A program made the position numbers and the translations under genes. 64,000 nucleotides of DNA from Sphingobacterium sp. GVS05A (lineage in GTDB: Bacteria > Bacteroidota > Bacteroidia > Sphingobacteriales > Sphingobacteriaceae), in assembly GCF_019969845.1 (NCBI RefSeq), contig NZ_JAHXYR010000003.1, forward strand, positions 186,001 to 250,000, read 5' to 3'. The notes below the pieces were generated by a model. The model was not told the origin of the DNA, searched no databases, and saw only the letters and a list, made by a program, of their open reading frames with translations. Positions 53,605 to 62,765 of this stretch are shown piece by piece (within the stretch, counting starts at the first letter, position 1; each line of letters opens with the position of its first letter).

Positions 53605-53991
53605 CTAATCTTTCCAGGCAATGACCGAAATTTCGACATTGACATTCTTTGGTAATGTCTTTACCGCTACACACTCACGTGCCGGTTGTGTGTCCTTGAA
53701 ATATTCGGCATAAACATCGTTTACAAGGCCAAAGTTGCCCATGTCACTTAGAAAAATTGAGGCCTTTACAACATCCTGAAATGTATATCCTGCATTTGTT
53801 AAGATGGCTTCCACATTTTTCAAAACCTGGTGTGTTTCATCTTTTACGCCCGAAGATATCAGTTCCATGGTCTCTGGAACAAGTGGTATCTGTCCGGATA
53901 CATAGAGGGTATCTCCCGCTTTGATTGCTTGGTTATAGGGGCCGATCGCTGCTGGAGCTTTGTCTGTATTTAAGATCTCTTTTTTTGACAT
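53605..53991 (-). CDS. ridA: RidA family enamine/imine deaminase
   Basis: 128 residues. Hydrolyses reactive 2-aminoacrylate and related imines released by PLP enzymes such as serine/threonine dehydratases. Family hallmarks: APAAIGPYNQAIKAGDTLYVSGQIPL at the N-terminus, VLKNVEAILTNAGYTFQDVVKASIFLSDM, and the active-site ARECVAVKTLPKNVNVEISVIAW with the conserved Arg in ARE. It is the second gene of a three-gene minus-strand operon. The window also encodes L-serine dehydratase, although that is an iron-sulfur enzyme. Confidence 0.94.
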   Translation of the reverse strand: MSKKEILNTDKAPAAIGPYNQAIKAGDTLYVSGQIPLVPETMELISSGVKDETHQVLKNVEAILTNAGYTFQDVVKASIFLSDMGNFGLVNDVYAEYFKDTQPARECVAVKTLPKNVNVEISVIAWKD

Positions 53992-54001
53992 GGTTGCTTG
54001 T

Positions 54002-54133
54002 TTAGGATGAAAAAAATATTTTATAGATCAACCCCAATAAAAAGACAATAATAGCCGTTGCATTAATGATATGCATGGCTTTGATACTGCCATTGGTGGG
54101 TTGGTCAGCGTTGCGCTTTCTGAAAAAGTACAT
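54002..54133 (-). CDS. 43-residue single-helix membrane protein, DUF6728-like
   Basis: A short frame below the usual length cutoff. It reads from ATG at 54133 to TAA at 54002-54004, ten bases before ridA. The product starts MYFFRKRNADQPTNGSIKAM, continues HIINATAIIVFLLGLIYKIFFSS, and has a basic N-terminus and one membrane helix at about 22-41. The FRK..P..N..IKAMH.IN pattern resembles the small Bacteroidota family DUF6728. Tight spacing with ridA and EamA on the same strand supports a real gene. Function is unknown. Confidence 0.7.
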   Translation of the reverse strand: MYFFRKRNADQPTNGSIKAMHIINATAIIVFLLGLIYKIFFSS

Positions 54134-54420
54134 GGAACTAAGTTACGACAGTAAATTAAAAAGTTAAAATTAAAAAGTAAAAACTTTGGGATAGCGTGAA
54201 GACAAATCCTAACTTTAGTAATATGAAGTGTGCTGTGCAAAATTTGCTGTTGTGTATAAGTGGAAAGGAAAGACCGAAAGGGATATATAGATGTTACAAT
54301 GCGGATTGTTACAGCGAGTTTCATATCGGAAGCTTTTCGAGAGGATTGTAAGTCAATATATTCATCGTGAAATGTATCCCATTTGAAGTATCGGAAAGGA
54401 AAAATGTAAAAATTATTTTG

Positions 54421-55527
54421 ATGAAGAAAACAGCATTAGTAGGCGGTAGGATCTATACCGGCAATGAAATTTTAGAGAAGAAGGCATTGCTTTTGGATGG
54501 TGGTGTAATAGTCGGGACGGTCGATGATAAGGATATCCCAGCGGGATATCAGTCTCTTGACGTCAACGGTGCCAATATCTGTGCTGGATTGGTCGATCTG
54601 CAGCTATATGGCGATGGTTCGGATCTTTATTCTGCTGAACTTAGCCTGGCGTCATTGGAACGGATCACCAATGGATTGATTGATAAGGGAACGACTTCTT
54701 ATATGATGACTTTGGCGACGAATACCATTCCGGTATTTAAAGAAGCCATTCGTGTTGCTGAGGACTATCATCATGATGCATTTTTGGGACTGCACCTGGA
54801 AGGTCCATTTTTGAATGCAAAAAAACGTGGTGCACATCCTGAAGAACTGATTATAACACCGACAAGAGAACGGATCGAAGATTTGCTTCAGGGAACTCAA
54901 GTTGTCAAGATGATGACGATTGCTCCTGAATGTATTTCGGATGAGGTGCTGAGGTATTTACAAACGTATCAGTTGTTGCTGAGTGCAGGACATAGTAATG
55001 CTACTTTTGCCGAAGGGACCCATGGCTATGATGCGGGAATTCCGACAAGCACACATCTGTTCAACGCCATGTCACCATTGCATCATCGCGAGGTGGGTTT
55101 GGTCGGAGCTATTTTTAACCATCACAAAGCCTGTGCGAGTATTATTGTCGATGGACACCACGTCAGCTTCGAAGCTGTGAAAATTGCTAAAAAGCAAATG
55201 GGCGACCGTCTATTTATGATTACTGACGCTGTCGCGGCATGCAATAAGGGGATCTATCAGCATGTGTTGAATGACGGTTATTACGCCTTGCCGGATGGCA
55301 CGATTTCAGGGGCAGCAATTTCCCTATTTGAAGGAATCAGAAACTGTGTACAGCAAGTAGGGATTCCGTTGGACGAAGCGATCCGAATGTCGACAACCTA
55401 TCCGGCGAATCTGCTAGGACGAAGCGATATCGGAAACCTGAATGCAGGAAGTACGGCCAATGTCATCGTGTTTACGGATGATTTCAAGTTGGAGCATGTT
55501 ATCTTTAAAGGGGAACTGCGTTATTGA
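54421..55527 (+). CDS. nagA: N-acetylglucosamine-6-phosphate deacetylase
   Basis: Removes acetate from GlcNAc-6-phosphate, feeding amino sugars into glycolysis or back to the cell wall. Start chosen at 54421 (MKKTALVGGRIYTGNEIL), 18 codons inside the longest frame, as in the family. 368 residues. Motifs: LGLHLEGPFLNAKKRGAHPE, SAGHSNATFAEG, STHLFNAMSPLHHREVGLVGA and the catalytic Asp in FMITDAVAACN. The usual N-terminal metal-binding HxH is replaced by a GLVDLQLYGDG segment; NagA commonly has DxQ.NG here. The GHL10 lipoprotein gene follows in the same direction. Confidence 0.94.
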   Translation: MKKTALVGGRIYTGNEILEKKALLLDGGVIVGTVDDKDIPAGYQSLDVNGANICAGLVDLQLYGDGSDLYSAELSLASLERITNGLIDKGTTSYMMTLATNTIPVFKEAIRVAEDYHHDAFLGLHLEGPFLNAKKRGAHPEELIITPTRERIEDLLQGTQVVKMMTIAPECISDEVLRYLQTYQLLLSAGHSNATFAEGTHGYDAGIPTSTHLFNAMSPLHHREVGLVGAIFNHHKACASIIVDGHHVSFEAVKIAKKQMGDRLFMITDAVAACNKGIYQHVLNDGYYALPDGTISGAAISLFEGIRNCVQQVGIPLDEAIRMSTTYPANLLGRSDIGNLNAGSTANVIVFTDDFKLEHVIFKGELRY

Positions 55528-55654
55528 TGAACCTGTTTGGGAAGGTTATTTTGTAATCTGAAATTGACTTATATAATGTGTATTTTCATCTGATAGAAAT
55601 ATATTGTAAGAAGGATGAAAGAACGCTAAATTTCTTTTCTATTGAAATTTAGCT

Positions 55655-55662
55655 TAGTTTTG
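55655..55662 (+). promoter_or_regulatory. Candidate -7 element of the second GHL10 gene
   Basis: TAGTTTTG fits TAnnTTTG 40 bases before the ATG at 55702. It argues against using the upstream TTG at 55642 as the start codon. No well-spaced TTG was found. Confidence 0.45.
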
Positions 55663-55701
55663 GGGGTTATTTTGAAAAAAAACACTAGACTTTATCGCTT
55701 A

Positions 55702-57333
55702 ATGAAACGTTCCTTATTATTTTTAGCTACGGCAGCCTTTCTTTTGTCTTCTTGTTCATCCAAGAAAAATAAGAAGGAAGAACCTGTTAATACGAAGACC
55801 AATGTTGAAATTGTAAAAAAAGATCCGCCTTCGGTTCCAAAAAGAGAGCGGATGAAAAATACAATCGAGACTAAAGAGACTAAAGAACAGCCTGCTGTTG
55901 AAAAGAAGAAGGATATCGTTGTTGAACTTCCAGCTGTGCCACGCGAGTTTCGTGCTGCCTGGGTTGCTTCTGTTGCGAATATCAACTGGCCGAGCAAAAA
56001 TTACCTCAGTACTGCTGAGCAACAGCAGGAAGCGATTGGGATTTTGGATTTTTTAAAGAACAATAATTTTAATGCAGTTGTCTTTCAGGTACGCCCTTCG
56101 GCAGATGCTTTTTATAAAAGTGATCTTGAACCTTGGTCTTATTTTTTGACGGGAACTGAAGGTCAGGCGCCATCGCCCTATTATGATCCACTTGAATTTT
56201 GGGTTGAACAGGCACACAAACGGGGAATCGAACTTCATGTTTGGTTAAATCCTTATCGTGCGCACCATACCGCCGGCGGTGCGGTGACTTCGGCTTCAAT
56301 GGCACGCAAGATGCCTGAATCTGTTGTGAAATTAAAACAGGGCTACTACTGGTTTGACCCATCGAAACAGTCGACACAGGATCATGCTGCGCGTGTGGTC
56401 ATGGATATTGTTAAGCGCTATGATATTGATGGGGTTCATTTTGATGACTATTTCTATCCTTATGCTGAATACAATGGTGGACAGGATTTTCCGGATTCGG
56501 ATAGCTATAATGAGTTTAAACGTAATGGTGGCACCCTGTCGCGTGGTGATTTCAGAAGAAACAGCGTGAATACCTTTATTGAACGTATCTACAAGGATAT
56601 TAAAAAGGAAAAGAACTTTGTGAAATTTGGGATTAGTCCTTTTGGGATCTGGAAGCCCGGTTATCCCGCGGGAATACAAGGGTCAAGTCAATACGATATG
56701 TTATATGCTGATGCTAAACTGTGGTTGAACAAAGGCTGGATCGATTATTTTGCACCACAGCTTTATTGGCCTATCCAACCAGCAAAACAAAGCTATACGG
56801 CTTTGTTGAAATGGTGGGATAGTGAAAATACAATGGGACGTCACCTTTGGCCGGGTATCAATACCGTTGGGAGACGTGGGCCGGAATATGTACAGGAGAT
56901 TGTCAATCAGGTTGCTGCGGCCCGGAATATTTTGCCAGATAATCGCGATGGTGTCATCCATTGGAGCTTGGCTGGATTAACAAAAAATCCGGCAATGGCG
57001 CAGGCACTTGTGGATGGACCTTATCAAACTAAAGCTTTGGTGCCAACAACACCATGGCTCAATGCGAACCCGCTCTTGAAACCAAGTTTATTGCTGACAC
57101 CACAAGGCAATAATATCTTCTTGAAATGGCAACATCAACAAGTTGACCAGGTGGCAAAATGGGTGTTATACCTAAACTATGGTGGTCAATGGACGTATGA
57201 GATCTTGGATCCAGGCGTAACAACGAAAGATGTGCCGACGACATTGAATAATAAAAAATTGCAATATGTTGCGGTTAAGGCGATTGACCGTTTGAGCAAT
57301 GAAAGTCCTTACATTGCAGAAAAGGTAAAATAA
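55702..57333 (+). CDS. GHL10 (DUF187) glycoside-hydrolase-like lipoprotein
   Basis: Start chosen at 55702 (MKRSLLFLATAAFLLSSC), giving a clear lipoprotein signal (LLSSC). 543 residues. After a charged Lys/Glu-rich tether (about 20-70) comes the GHL10 TIM-barrel: EFRAAWVASVANINWPS, NAVVFQVRPSADAFY, APSPYYDPLEFWVEQAHKRG, DGVHFDDYFYPYAEY and FGISPFGIWKPGYPAG. A C-terminal fibronectin-like domain follows. It is a close paralogue of the gene at 19239-20786 but is lipid-anchored. Its place next to nagA suggests a role in amino-sugar glycan (peptidoglycan) turnover; substrate unproven. Confidence 0.9.
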   Translation: MKRSLLFLATAAFLLSSCSSKKNKKEEPVNTKTNVEIVKKDPPSVPKRERMKNTIETKETKEQPAVEKKKDIVVELPAVPREFRAAWVASVANINWPSKNYLSTAEQQQEAIGILDFLKNNNFNAVVFQVRPSADAFYKSDLEPWSYFLTGTEGQAPSPYYDPLEFWVEQAHKRGIELHVWLNPYRAHHTAGGAVTSASMARKMPESVVKLKQGYYWFDPSKQSTQDHAARVVMDIVKRYDIDGVHFDDYFYPYAEYNGGQDFPDSDSYNEFKRNGGTLSRGDFRRNSVNTFIERIYKDIKKEKNFVKFGISPFGIWKPGYPAGIQGSSQYDMLYADAKLWLNKGWIDYFAPQLYWPIQPAKQSYTALLKWWDSENTMGRHLWPGINTVGRRGPEYVQEIVNQVAAARNILPDNRDGVIHWSLAGLTKNPAMAQALVDGPYQTKALVPTTPWLNANPLLKPSLLLTPQGNNIFLKWQHQQVDQVAKWVLYLNYGGQWTYEILDPGVTTKDVPTTLNNKKLQYVAVKAIDRLSNESPYIAEKVK

Positions 57334-57353
57334 AGACATTTTTATACGATTTC

Positions 57354-57392
57354 AAAGAGGGCTATCTGACTCTGTTCGGATAGCCCTCTTTT
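57354..57392 (+). terminator. Terminator after the second GHL10 gene
   Basis: GAGGGCTATC (57357-57366) / GATAGCCCTC (57379-57388) followed by TTTTCTTTT. Confidence 0.88.
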
Positions 57393-57549
57393 CTTTTCGC
57401 GCATGGTGAAGACTTCATATTCGGATATCATTCCGTTGTATTTTGAGTGATCGGGATGATTTGTCTTTTTTTGATCAGAAATAGTGGGATTTTCTGGAAC
57501 ACAGTGATTTTGTTTTGAATTTCAATCTGTCTGGGGTAAATTTAGGGAT

Positions 57550-58104
57550 ATGGAAGAGATATATAAAACCGTTAGTGATTCGGTGATCCGAATTTCACAG
57601 TTGATGTTACCATCCAATGCTAATTTTGGCGGAAAGATCCATGGAGGCTATATTTTGTCCTTGATGGATCAAATAGCCTTCGCGGTGGCCTCTAAGTTTT
57701 CGGCACATTATTGTGTGACGGCTTCTGTTGGTAAGGTTGATTTTTTGAAGCCGATTGAGGTAGGGGAACTGGTGACTTTGATCGCTTCGGTTAATTATGT
57801 GGGCAATTCGTCTATGGAGGTAGGGATTCGGGTGGAGGCAATGAACATCCAAACGGGTGAAACAAAACATTGCAACTCCTCTTACTTTACCATGGTCGCT
57901 AAAGATGAAAGGGGTAAACCAGCACGGGTACCTCGATTGATTTTGGAGACGGAGAAGGACGTGTTTCGGTTTTATCGCTGTGTGGTAAAGATGGAGGTGG
58001 ATAAAGAACGTGATCGTGCGATTCATGATCTGGAGCGGGACTCCCTAGAGCAGCAGGCTTATATCAGGGCGCATTATGATGTCAAGATTGCCTTAAAAAA
58101 ATAA
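57550..58104 (+). CDS. Acyl-CoA thioesterase, hotdog fold (YciA/BACH type)
   Basis: 184 residues. Hotdog domain with LMLPSNANFGGKIHGGYILSLMDQIAFAVASKFS (Asn/Gly-rich loop, helix with Asp), VTASVGKVDFLKPIEVGELVTLIASVNYVGNSSMEVGIRVEA and YFTMVAKDERGKP, as in YciA/BACH acyl-CoA hydrolases. It has a C-terminal helical extension (about 135-184). It hydrolyses acyl-CoA to free acid and CoA; chain preference is unknown. A TTG-N19-TAAATTTA element ends only five bases before the ATG, hinting at a leaderless or very short leader. Confidence 0.9.
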   Translation: MEEIYKTVSDSVIRISQLMLPSNANFGGKIHGGYILSLMDQIAFAVASKFSAHYCVTASVGKVDFLKPIEVGELVTLIASVNYVGNSSMEVGIRVEAMNIQTGETKHCNSSYFTMVAKDERGKPARVPRLILETEKDVFRFYRCVVKMEVDKERDRAIHDLERDSLEQQAYIRAHYDVKIALKK

Positions 58105-58140
58105 GGGGCTATCTTGTTGTGATAACCCCTTATTTTTTTA
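58094..58140. terminator. Bidirectional terminator overlapping two stop codons
   Basis: TAAAAAAATAAGGGG...CCCCTTATTTTTTTA stem with an inner TATC/GATA extension and a 7-base loop. The stop codons of the thioesterase (+) and SusD (-) genes both lie inside its arms, so the two convergent genes share one terminator. Confidence 0.85.
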
Positions 58141-59433
58141 GATTTCTGGATCTGCAGGTGTATTCGGATTGCCGATTCTTTCCTGATCCGGGTAAGGATA
58201 GAAATTCCGGTTGCGTTCCGTTGTATTTTGCGGTGGGGCAGGACGACCAAATCGCCTACTATCTTCCAATCGTAATCCTGACATAAATAACTCTGCGCAA
58301 CGTTGTTTATAGACTTCGAGCAGTAGATCATTTTTGTTGATGGCGCCAGCATATGCGGGCAGCCCAGCATTGACATTGAATAGATCGCTAGCCGTTTGGG
58401 TACGAACTTCATTGATCAGATCGCGTGCTTCGGTCAATGGACCGTTGTTGCGTAATAAGGCTTCGGCTTTGATCAGTTTCATTTCGTCAGGTAAGTAAAC
58501 GGGAACCTCTCCATTCTGTGTTAACGCAAATCCTTTAAGACTCAGTATATTATCGATAAGTCCGGTATAAAAGCCTATACGTTTGTCTCCTGCATCAAAA
58601 AGTCCAGTCGGTAAACCGAGATTTTCGCGGGCGACATAATATTTTAGGTTAATAGTCGTATGCCAAAGCGGATTTTGGGCCAGTGCGGTGTATTGAAACT
58701 GGTTTTTTGAAGTCAAATCGACTTTGCTTGCCAAGTTGTAAGCTTCCGCATATTTTCCTGCCATGAGATTGTATCGTGCAGCAAATGCGTACAACACATT
58801 GGTCAGGTTAAAGTTCGGGCCGGCAATTGTTGAATTGAATTCGGAAGATATTGGTGTCGTTTGGATTTCTTGGATTGCTTCATTGAGTAATTTAACAGCG
58901 GTTTCCAATACCTGTTGACGAGGGACAAAAGCCGCTTTTCCGCCTAAGTCGGTTTGAATATTTGATTGTTCAAACGCAGCCGCAAGATTTCCCAATGCAA
59001 TTGCTTTGTATAATTTGGCATGTGCGATGATTGCGGATAGCGTGCCACCAGTTATTGTAGGTATATTGGAGGCGTTGGCCAGTATGGTTTCGCTTATCCC
59101 CATCAATTTTTGGTTTACAGTCCAATAGGCCAGTATATTGCCGTTGGCTGTTGGCAAATCTTTGCCACCTGCCTCTAGCTCAAGCGTATTTGTAAAGGTA
59201 GCTACACCTTTTAATTCTCTGGATGTAACTGCTGGATAGAAGTAAGTAGCAGCAATGACATCTGTTGAATATAATGTTCGTAAACCTACACTCAACGCAT
59301 AGATGCCATCTTTAGTTTTTGGCACTTCATCTCCATAAGGTTGGTTCACATTTGGTAGATCCATTTTACAGCTATTGAGCGTCATACCGAGACAGGCTGC
59401 AAGGATTGTGATGATAGTTATCTTTTTGTTCAT
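58138..59433 (-). CDS. SusD/RagB-family outer-membrane lipoprotein, pair 2
   Basis: 431 residues with a lipoprotein signal (lipobox LNSC). Opens CKMDLPNVNQPYGDEVPKTKDGIYALSVGLRTLY. TPR-like helices follow (AIIAHAKLYKAIALGNLAAAFEQ, NLTNVLYAFAARYNLMAGKYAEAYNLASKV). It ends LLLEVYKQRCAELFMSGLRLEDSRRFGRP, the usual SusD closing motif. The short length is normal for this branch. It lies six bases after its SusC partner. Confidence 0.92.
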   Translation of the reverse strand: MNKKITIITILAACLGMTLNSCKMDLPNVNQPYGDEVPKTKDGIYALSVGLRTLYSTDVIAATYFYPAVTSRELKGVATFTNTLELEAGGKDLPTANGNILAYWTVNQKLMGISETILANASNIPTITGGTLSAIIAHAKLYKAIALGNLAAAFEQSNIQTDLGGKAAFVPRQQVLETAVKLLNEAIQEIQTTPISSEFNSTIAGPNFNLTNVLYAFAARYNLMAGKYAEAYNLASKVDLTSKNQFQYTALAQNPLWHTTINLKYYVARENLGLPTGLFDAGDKRIGFYTGLIDNILSLKGFALTQNGEVPVYLPDEMKLIKAEALLRNNGPLTEARDLINEVRTQTASDLFNVNAGLPAYAGAINKNDLLLEVYKQRCAELFMSGLRLEDSRRFGRPAPPQNTTERNRNFYPYPDQERIGNPNTPADPEI

Positions 59434-59439
59434 GATAGT

Positions 59440-62400
59440 CTAAAATGAAAGATTTACACCTAAGATTACTTGACGAGGGAGGGGGACTTCGACAAAATCG
59501 AATCCACGGACGGCATTGTTCTGGCCTGCAGCGTTCACTTCAGGATCCCAGCCGCTATAATCGTCGAAAGAGAATAAATTACGGCCAGCTAGAGAAAAAC
59601 GGATATTTTTAATCTTTGAGTTTGGACGTGCCCAATTGTAAGATGCTGACACTTCTCTTACTTTGACGAAGGATCCTTTTTCAATCCAGTTTTCCATAAT
59701 GGAGAACAATGCTGCTGAAGTACCTTTGGGTACCTCGCCTCTCAGCTCCGGCTCATAGCCTGCAAGGCCACCATATAGGTCTCGATCGCCGACACGTCTG
59801 GTGAAATTAAAGACATCCTGTCCGACGACGGCATCCAATTGAGCTCTAAAAGTCCATTTTGATCCGACATTGATTTCATTGATCAAGGATCCAGTCCAGT
59901 CTGGATTGGGGTCGCCAATGACTTTTTTAAGAGTGGCGCCGATAGGGGTACCATTATTGTCTTTTCCGACTTTGGCAGTAGTCGGTAGCCCTGCAGCATT
60001 GTGATAAATGGATCCGTCTTCGTTTCGGGCAAAATAGGTTGCGTAGAAGGCTCCTAAAGGATATCCGTCTACCGCCGCCACCTGGCCAAATCCGGCAGTG
60101 TACATTAATATTCCCCCTGGGACATTGTTTACAACGTTTTTATTATGGGAATAAATGGCTGTGACATTCCATTTCAAATTTTCTTTCAATACAGGTACAG
60201 CTCTCAGCATCACCTCCATTCCTTTGTTAGTCATTGTTCCTACATTGACAAACTGCGTGCTATAGCCCATGGACGGAGTGAGGTTGACGTTCAAAAGTAG
60301 GTCTTTGACATTCTTTTTGTAGTAGGAGAACTCCAATCCTAAACGGTCTCTAAATAAACTAAGGTCGGTTCCGATTTCGAATTCCTCTTGTCGTTCAGGT
60401 TTGATATTCTCATTTCCAAGTTTGTTGCTGACAATAATGCCGTTTAAGCCACTAACCGTTACCGGATTGAAGAGTGTGTATCTATCAAAAGGGGATAAAG
60501 CGGTAAGATTTCCGGATTGGCCATAAGAAGCTCTGATTTTAAAGCTGGAGACAACGTTGTTGATTTTGGAATTCTGCCAGAAGGGTTCGTTTGAAACGAC
60601 ATAACTTCCACTTAATTTTGGGTAGAATTGACTCCGGTTGTCAGCGCCGAAGGCCGAGGACATATCATATCTTGCGGCACCTGTAATGTATAGCTTCTCT
60701 TTGATTCCAAAAGTTTGTTGTACAAAGGCTCCAAAGATATTCATGTCTGAACGGGATTCAGAAGGAACCATGACGCCATTATTGACAGTTTCGCCTCCAT
60801 ATCCCATTTGCGTGGCTTTTATGTTGGTGGACATGTTTTTTTCAGTCTGAAAGGTCAGTCCAGCTCCGGTAGTTGATTCTAGCCAGTCTCCAATTTTTGT
60901 CTGATAGGAAGCGTTAATATCATTGTTCAGCAAGAATGTGGTTAAGTCAGCGCGCTGCGCATAGCCTGTTGTGTAGGAAGGGGTGGTATTTCTTGGTGGA
61001 ATATAAGCTGTTCCGATGGAATTGGCATTGTCAAAACCAAGGACATAATTTAATGTTAACCCTTCTGTAGGTTTCGCCTGTAAGGACAGATTTCCAATAA
61101 AGCGACTTGTGCGTTGTGCAAACTTGAAGTTGTTAATCGCTTCTAAAGGGTTGGTGCGTTTTACAACAGCGACCGGTGTTGTGGATGGATAATAACCAGT
61201 TGCTGGATCTCGTTCGGGATTAATAAAATTATTGCTAAAAATAAATCCGGTTAATGCACCATAGGCCTCGGTCATGCCGCCATTGGGCATTTCATTGGAA
61301 TGACTATACACATAATTCATCCCCGCACCAAGTTTTAGCCAAGAATTGAGATCTTGGTCCAAACGAGCGCGAAGTCCGCCACGAGTGAAATCAGAACTTT
61401 TGATAATACCTTGGTTGTTTAGGTAATTGCCGCTGATGTAATATTTAGTGCCTGCTGTACCTCCAGACATAGAAATATTATTGTCTGTACCAATGCCGGT
61501 CTGGAAGATTTTGTTCTGATAGTCGTATCTTGTGACATCGGTTTGCGTCAGATCGGTAGCCGTTGTATTGACGAATGTTTTGTTATAGGTGTTGTAAGGA
61601 AGTTTCTTTCGTAGAGAAGAAGTTTTCAGGCTTGTGCTAAAGGTGAAAGCAGGTTTTCCTTCTTTTCCTTTTTTTGTGGTGATCTGTACCACGCCATTGC
61701 TTGCCCGTGATCCATAGATTGCAGCTGCTGCGGCACCTTTGATAATCTCGATATTTTCAATGTCGGCGGGATTGATATCGACCAATCTGTTTTGACTATA
61801 TCCACCTAGATCCAGTAATTCTGCAGAGGAATTATTGACAATGACTCCATCTACGATGTAGAGTGGGCTGCCACCGCCCACGATGGAACTTGGCCCGCGT
61901 AACTGTACACTAATACCGCCGGCTGGATTTCCGGAGTTTTGAGAGATTTGCGCTCCGGCGACTTTTCCGGTTAAGGCCTGGTCAATGGATGTCGCATTGC
62001 TATTGGCGATATCTTTGGCATTGACGGTAGATACCGCGTTACCTAGGACTTTACGGCTTGTTCCAACAGCGTTACCGATAACAATTACCTCATTCATCCG
62101 TACTAAATCTTCCTGAAGACTCGGAGCAAGGGTAAGGGTTGTCTGGTTTCCCAGTTCGATACTTGTGGTGGTCGGAGTGTAGCCTACATTGGATAACACG
62201 AGGTCATACTTTCCGGGATTGATGGATGTGGTTAATGTAAACTCTCCATTGGCATTGGTGCTGACGGATTGGTTAGTCCCTTTGAGCTTGATGGTTGTTC
62301 CGGGAACGGATTGCCCGGTACGAGAATCGGTGACTTTGCCTTTGATCGTGTAATTTTTTTGCTGCGCAAATGCCATGGAGCTTGTTCCGAGCATCATTAA

Positions 62401-62451
62401 AAGCGCATAATAACGATAAGGCACTTTGCTGTTTAGTAAGTGTTTTATCAT
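59440..62451 (-). CDS. SusC/RagA TonB-linked outer-membrane receptor, pair 2
   Basis: Start chosen at 62451 (MIKHLLNSKVPYRYYALLMML), which gives a signal peptide ending AFAQQ; the longer frame adds seven residues. 1003 residues. Carboxypeptidase-regulatory domain, TonB box VRMNEVIVIGNA, plug with LTGKVAGAQISQNSGNPAGGISVQLRGPSS and PLYIVDGVIVNN, then ADIENIEIIKGAAAAAIYGSRASNGVVQITTKKG. The barrel ends VPLPRQVILGVNLSF. It is divergent from a third SusC at 62766. Confidence 0.95.
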   Translation of the reverse strand: MIKHLLNSKVPYRYYALLMMLGTSSMAFAQQKNYTIKGKVTDSRTGQSVPGTTIKLKGTNQSVSTNANGEFTLTTSINPGKYDLVLSNVGYTPTTTSIELGNQTTLTLAPSLQEDLVRMNEVIVIGNAVGTSRKVLGNAVSTVNAKDIANSNATSIDQALTGKVAGAQISQNSGNPAGGISVQLRGPSSIVGGGSPLYIVDGVIVNNSSAELLDLGGYSQNRLVDINPADIENIEIIKGAAAAAIYGSRASNGVVQITTKKGKEGKPAFTFSTSLKTSSLRKKLPYNTYNKTFVNTTATDLTQTDVTRYDYQNKIFQTGIGTDNNISMSGGTAGTKYYISGNYLNNQGIIKSSDFTRGGLRARLDQDLNSWLKLGAGMNYVYSHSNEMPNGGMTEAYGALTGFIFSNNFINPERDPATGYYPSTTPVAVVKRTNPLEAINNFKFAQRTSRFIGNLSLQAKPTEGLTLNYVLGFDNANSIGTAYIPPRNTTPSYTTGYAQRADLTTFLLNNDINASYQTKIGDWLESTTGAGLTFQTEKNMSTNIKATQMGYGGETVNNGVMVPSESRSDMNIFGAFVQQTFGIKEKLYITGAARYDMSSAFGADNRSQFYPKLSGSYVVSNEPFWQNSKINNVVSSFKIRASYGQSGNLTALSPFDRYTLFNPVTVSGLNGIIVSNKLGNENIKPERQEEFEIGTDLSLFRDRLGLEFSYYKKNVKDLLLNVNLTPSMGYSTQFVNVGTMTNKGMEVMLRAVPVLKENLKWNVTAIYSHNKNVVNNVPGGILMYTAGFGQVAAVDGYPLGAFYATYFARNEDGSIYHNAAGLPTTAKVGKDNNGTPIGATLKKVIGDPNPDWTGSLINEINVGSKWTFRAQLDAVVGQDVFNFTRRVGDRDLYGGLAGYEPELRGEVPKGTSAALFSIMENWIEKGSFVKVREVSASYNWARPNSKIKNIRFSLAGRNLFSFDDYSGWDPEVNAAGQNNAVRGFDFVEVPLPRQVILGVNLSF

Positions 62452-62663
62452 AAAGTCAGATTTTAAATACAATAGCTTATCTATTGTGGTTTTATTTCAT
62501 ATAAATATAGAGTTTTAAATAGGTTATTAGGGTTGTTTTGTATTTTTTTTGCTACATTTTGCGGTTTTGTGTGTTTTTGGTGCCTCTTAATTGGTTTTGT
62601 GCGTGTCGATGTGTGCGATAGTTCGTTTATTTTTATTTCTTTTTCAAATACTTATGCATAAAC

Positions 62664-62694
62664 TTGCATAACTAAACTGCTTTTTATAGTATTG
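62664..62694 (+). promoter_or_regulatory. Candidate promoter of the third SusC gene
   Basis: TTG (62664-62666), 20 bases, then TAGTATTG (62687-62694), one mismatch from TAnnTTTG. Leader of about 65 nt to the ATG at 62766. Confidence 0.5.
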
Positions 62695-62765
62695 TATTAT
62701 AATTGGTGTAAACCTCGGGCTGGAACCTCCCGTTATGATCAGTTATTAACAACTAACTAAATACC

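Noticed and set aside
54028..54324. 98-residue minus-strand frame
   Set aside because: It covers the 43-residue DUF6728-like gene in another frame and has no recognisable features.
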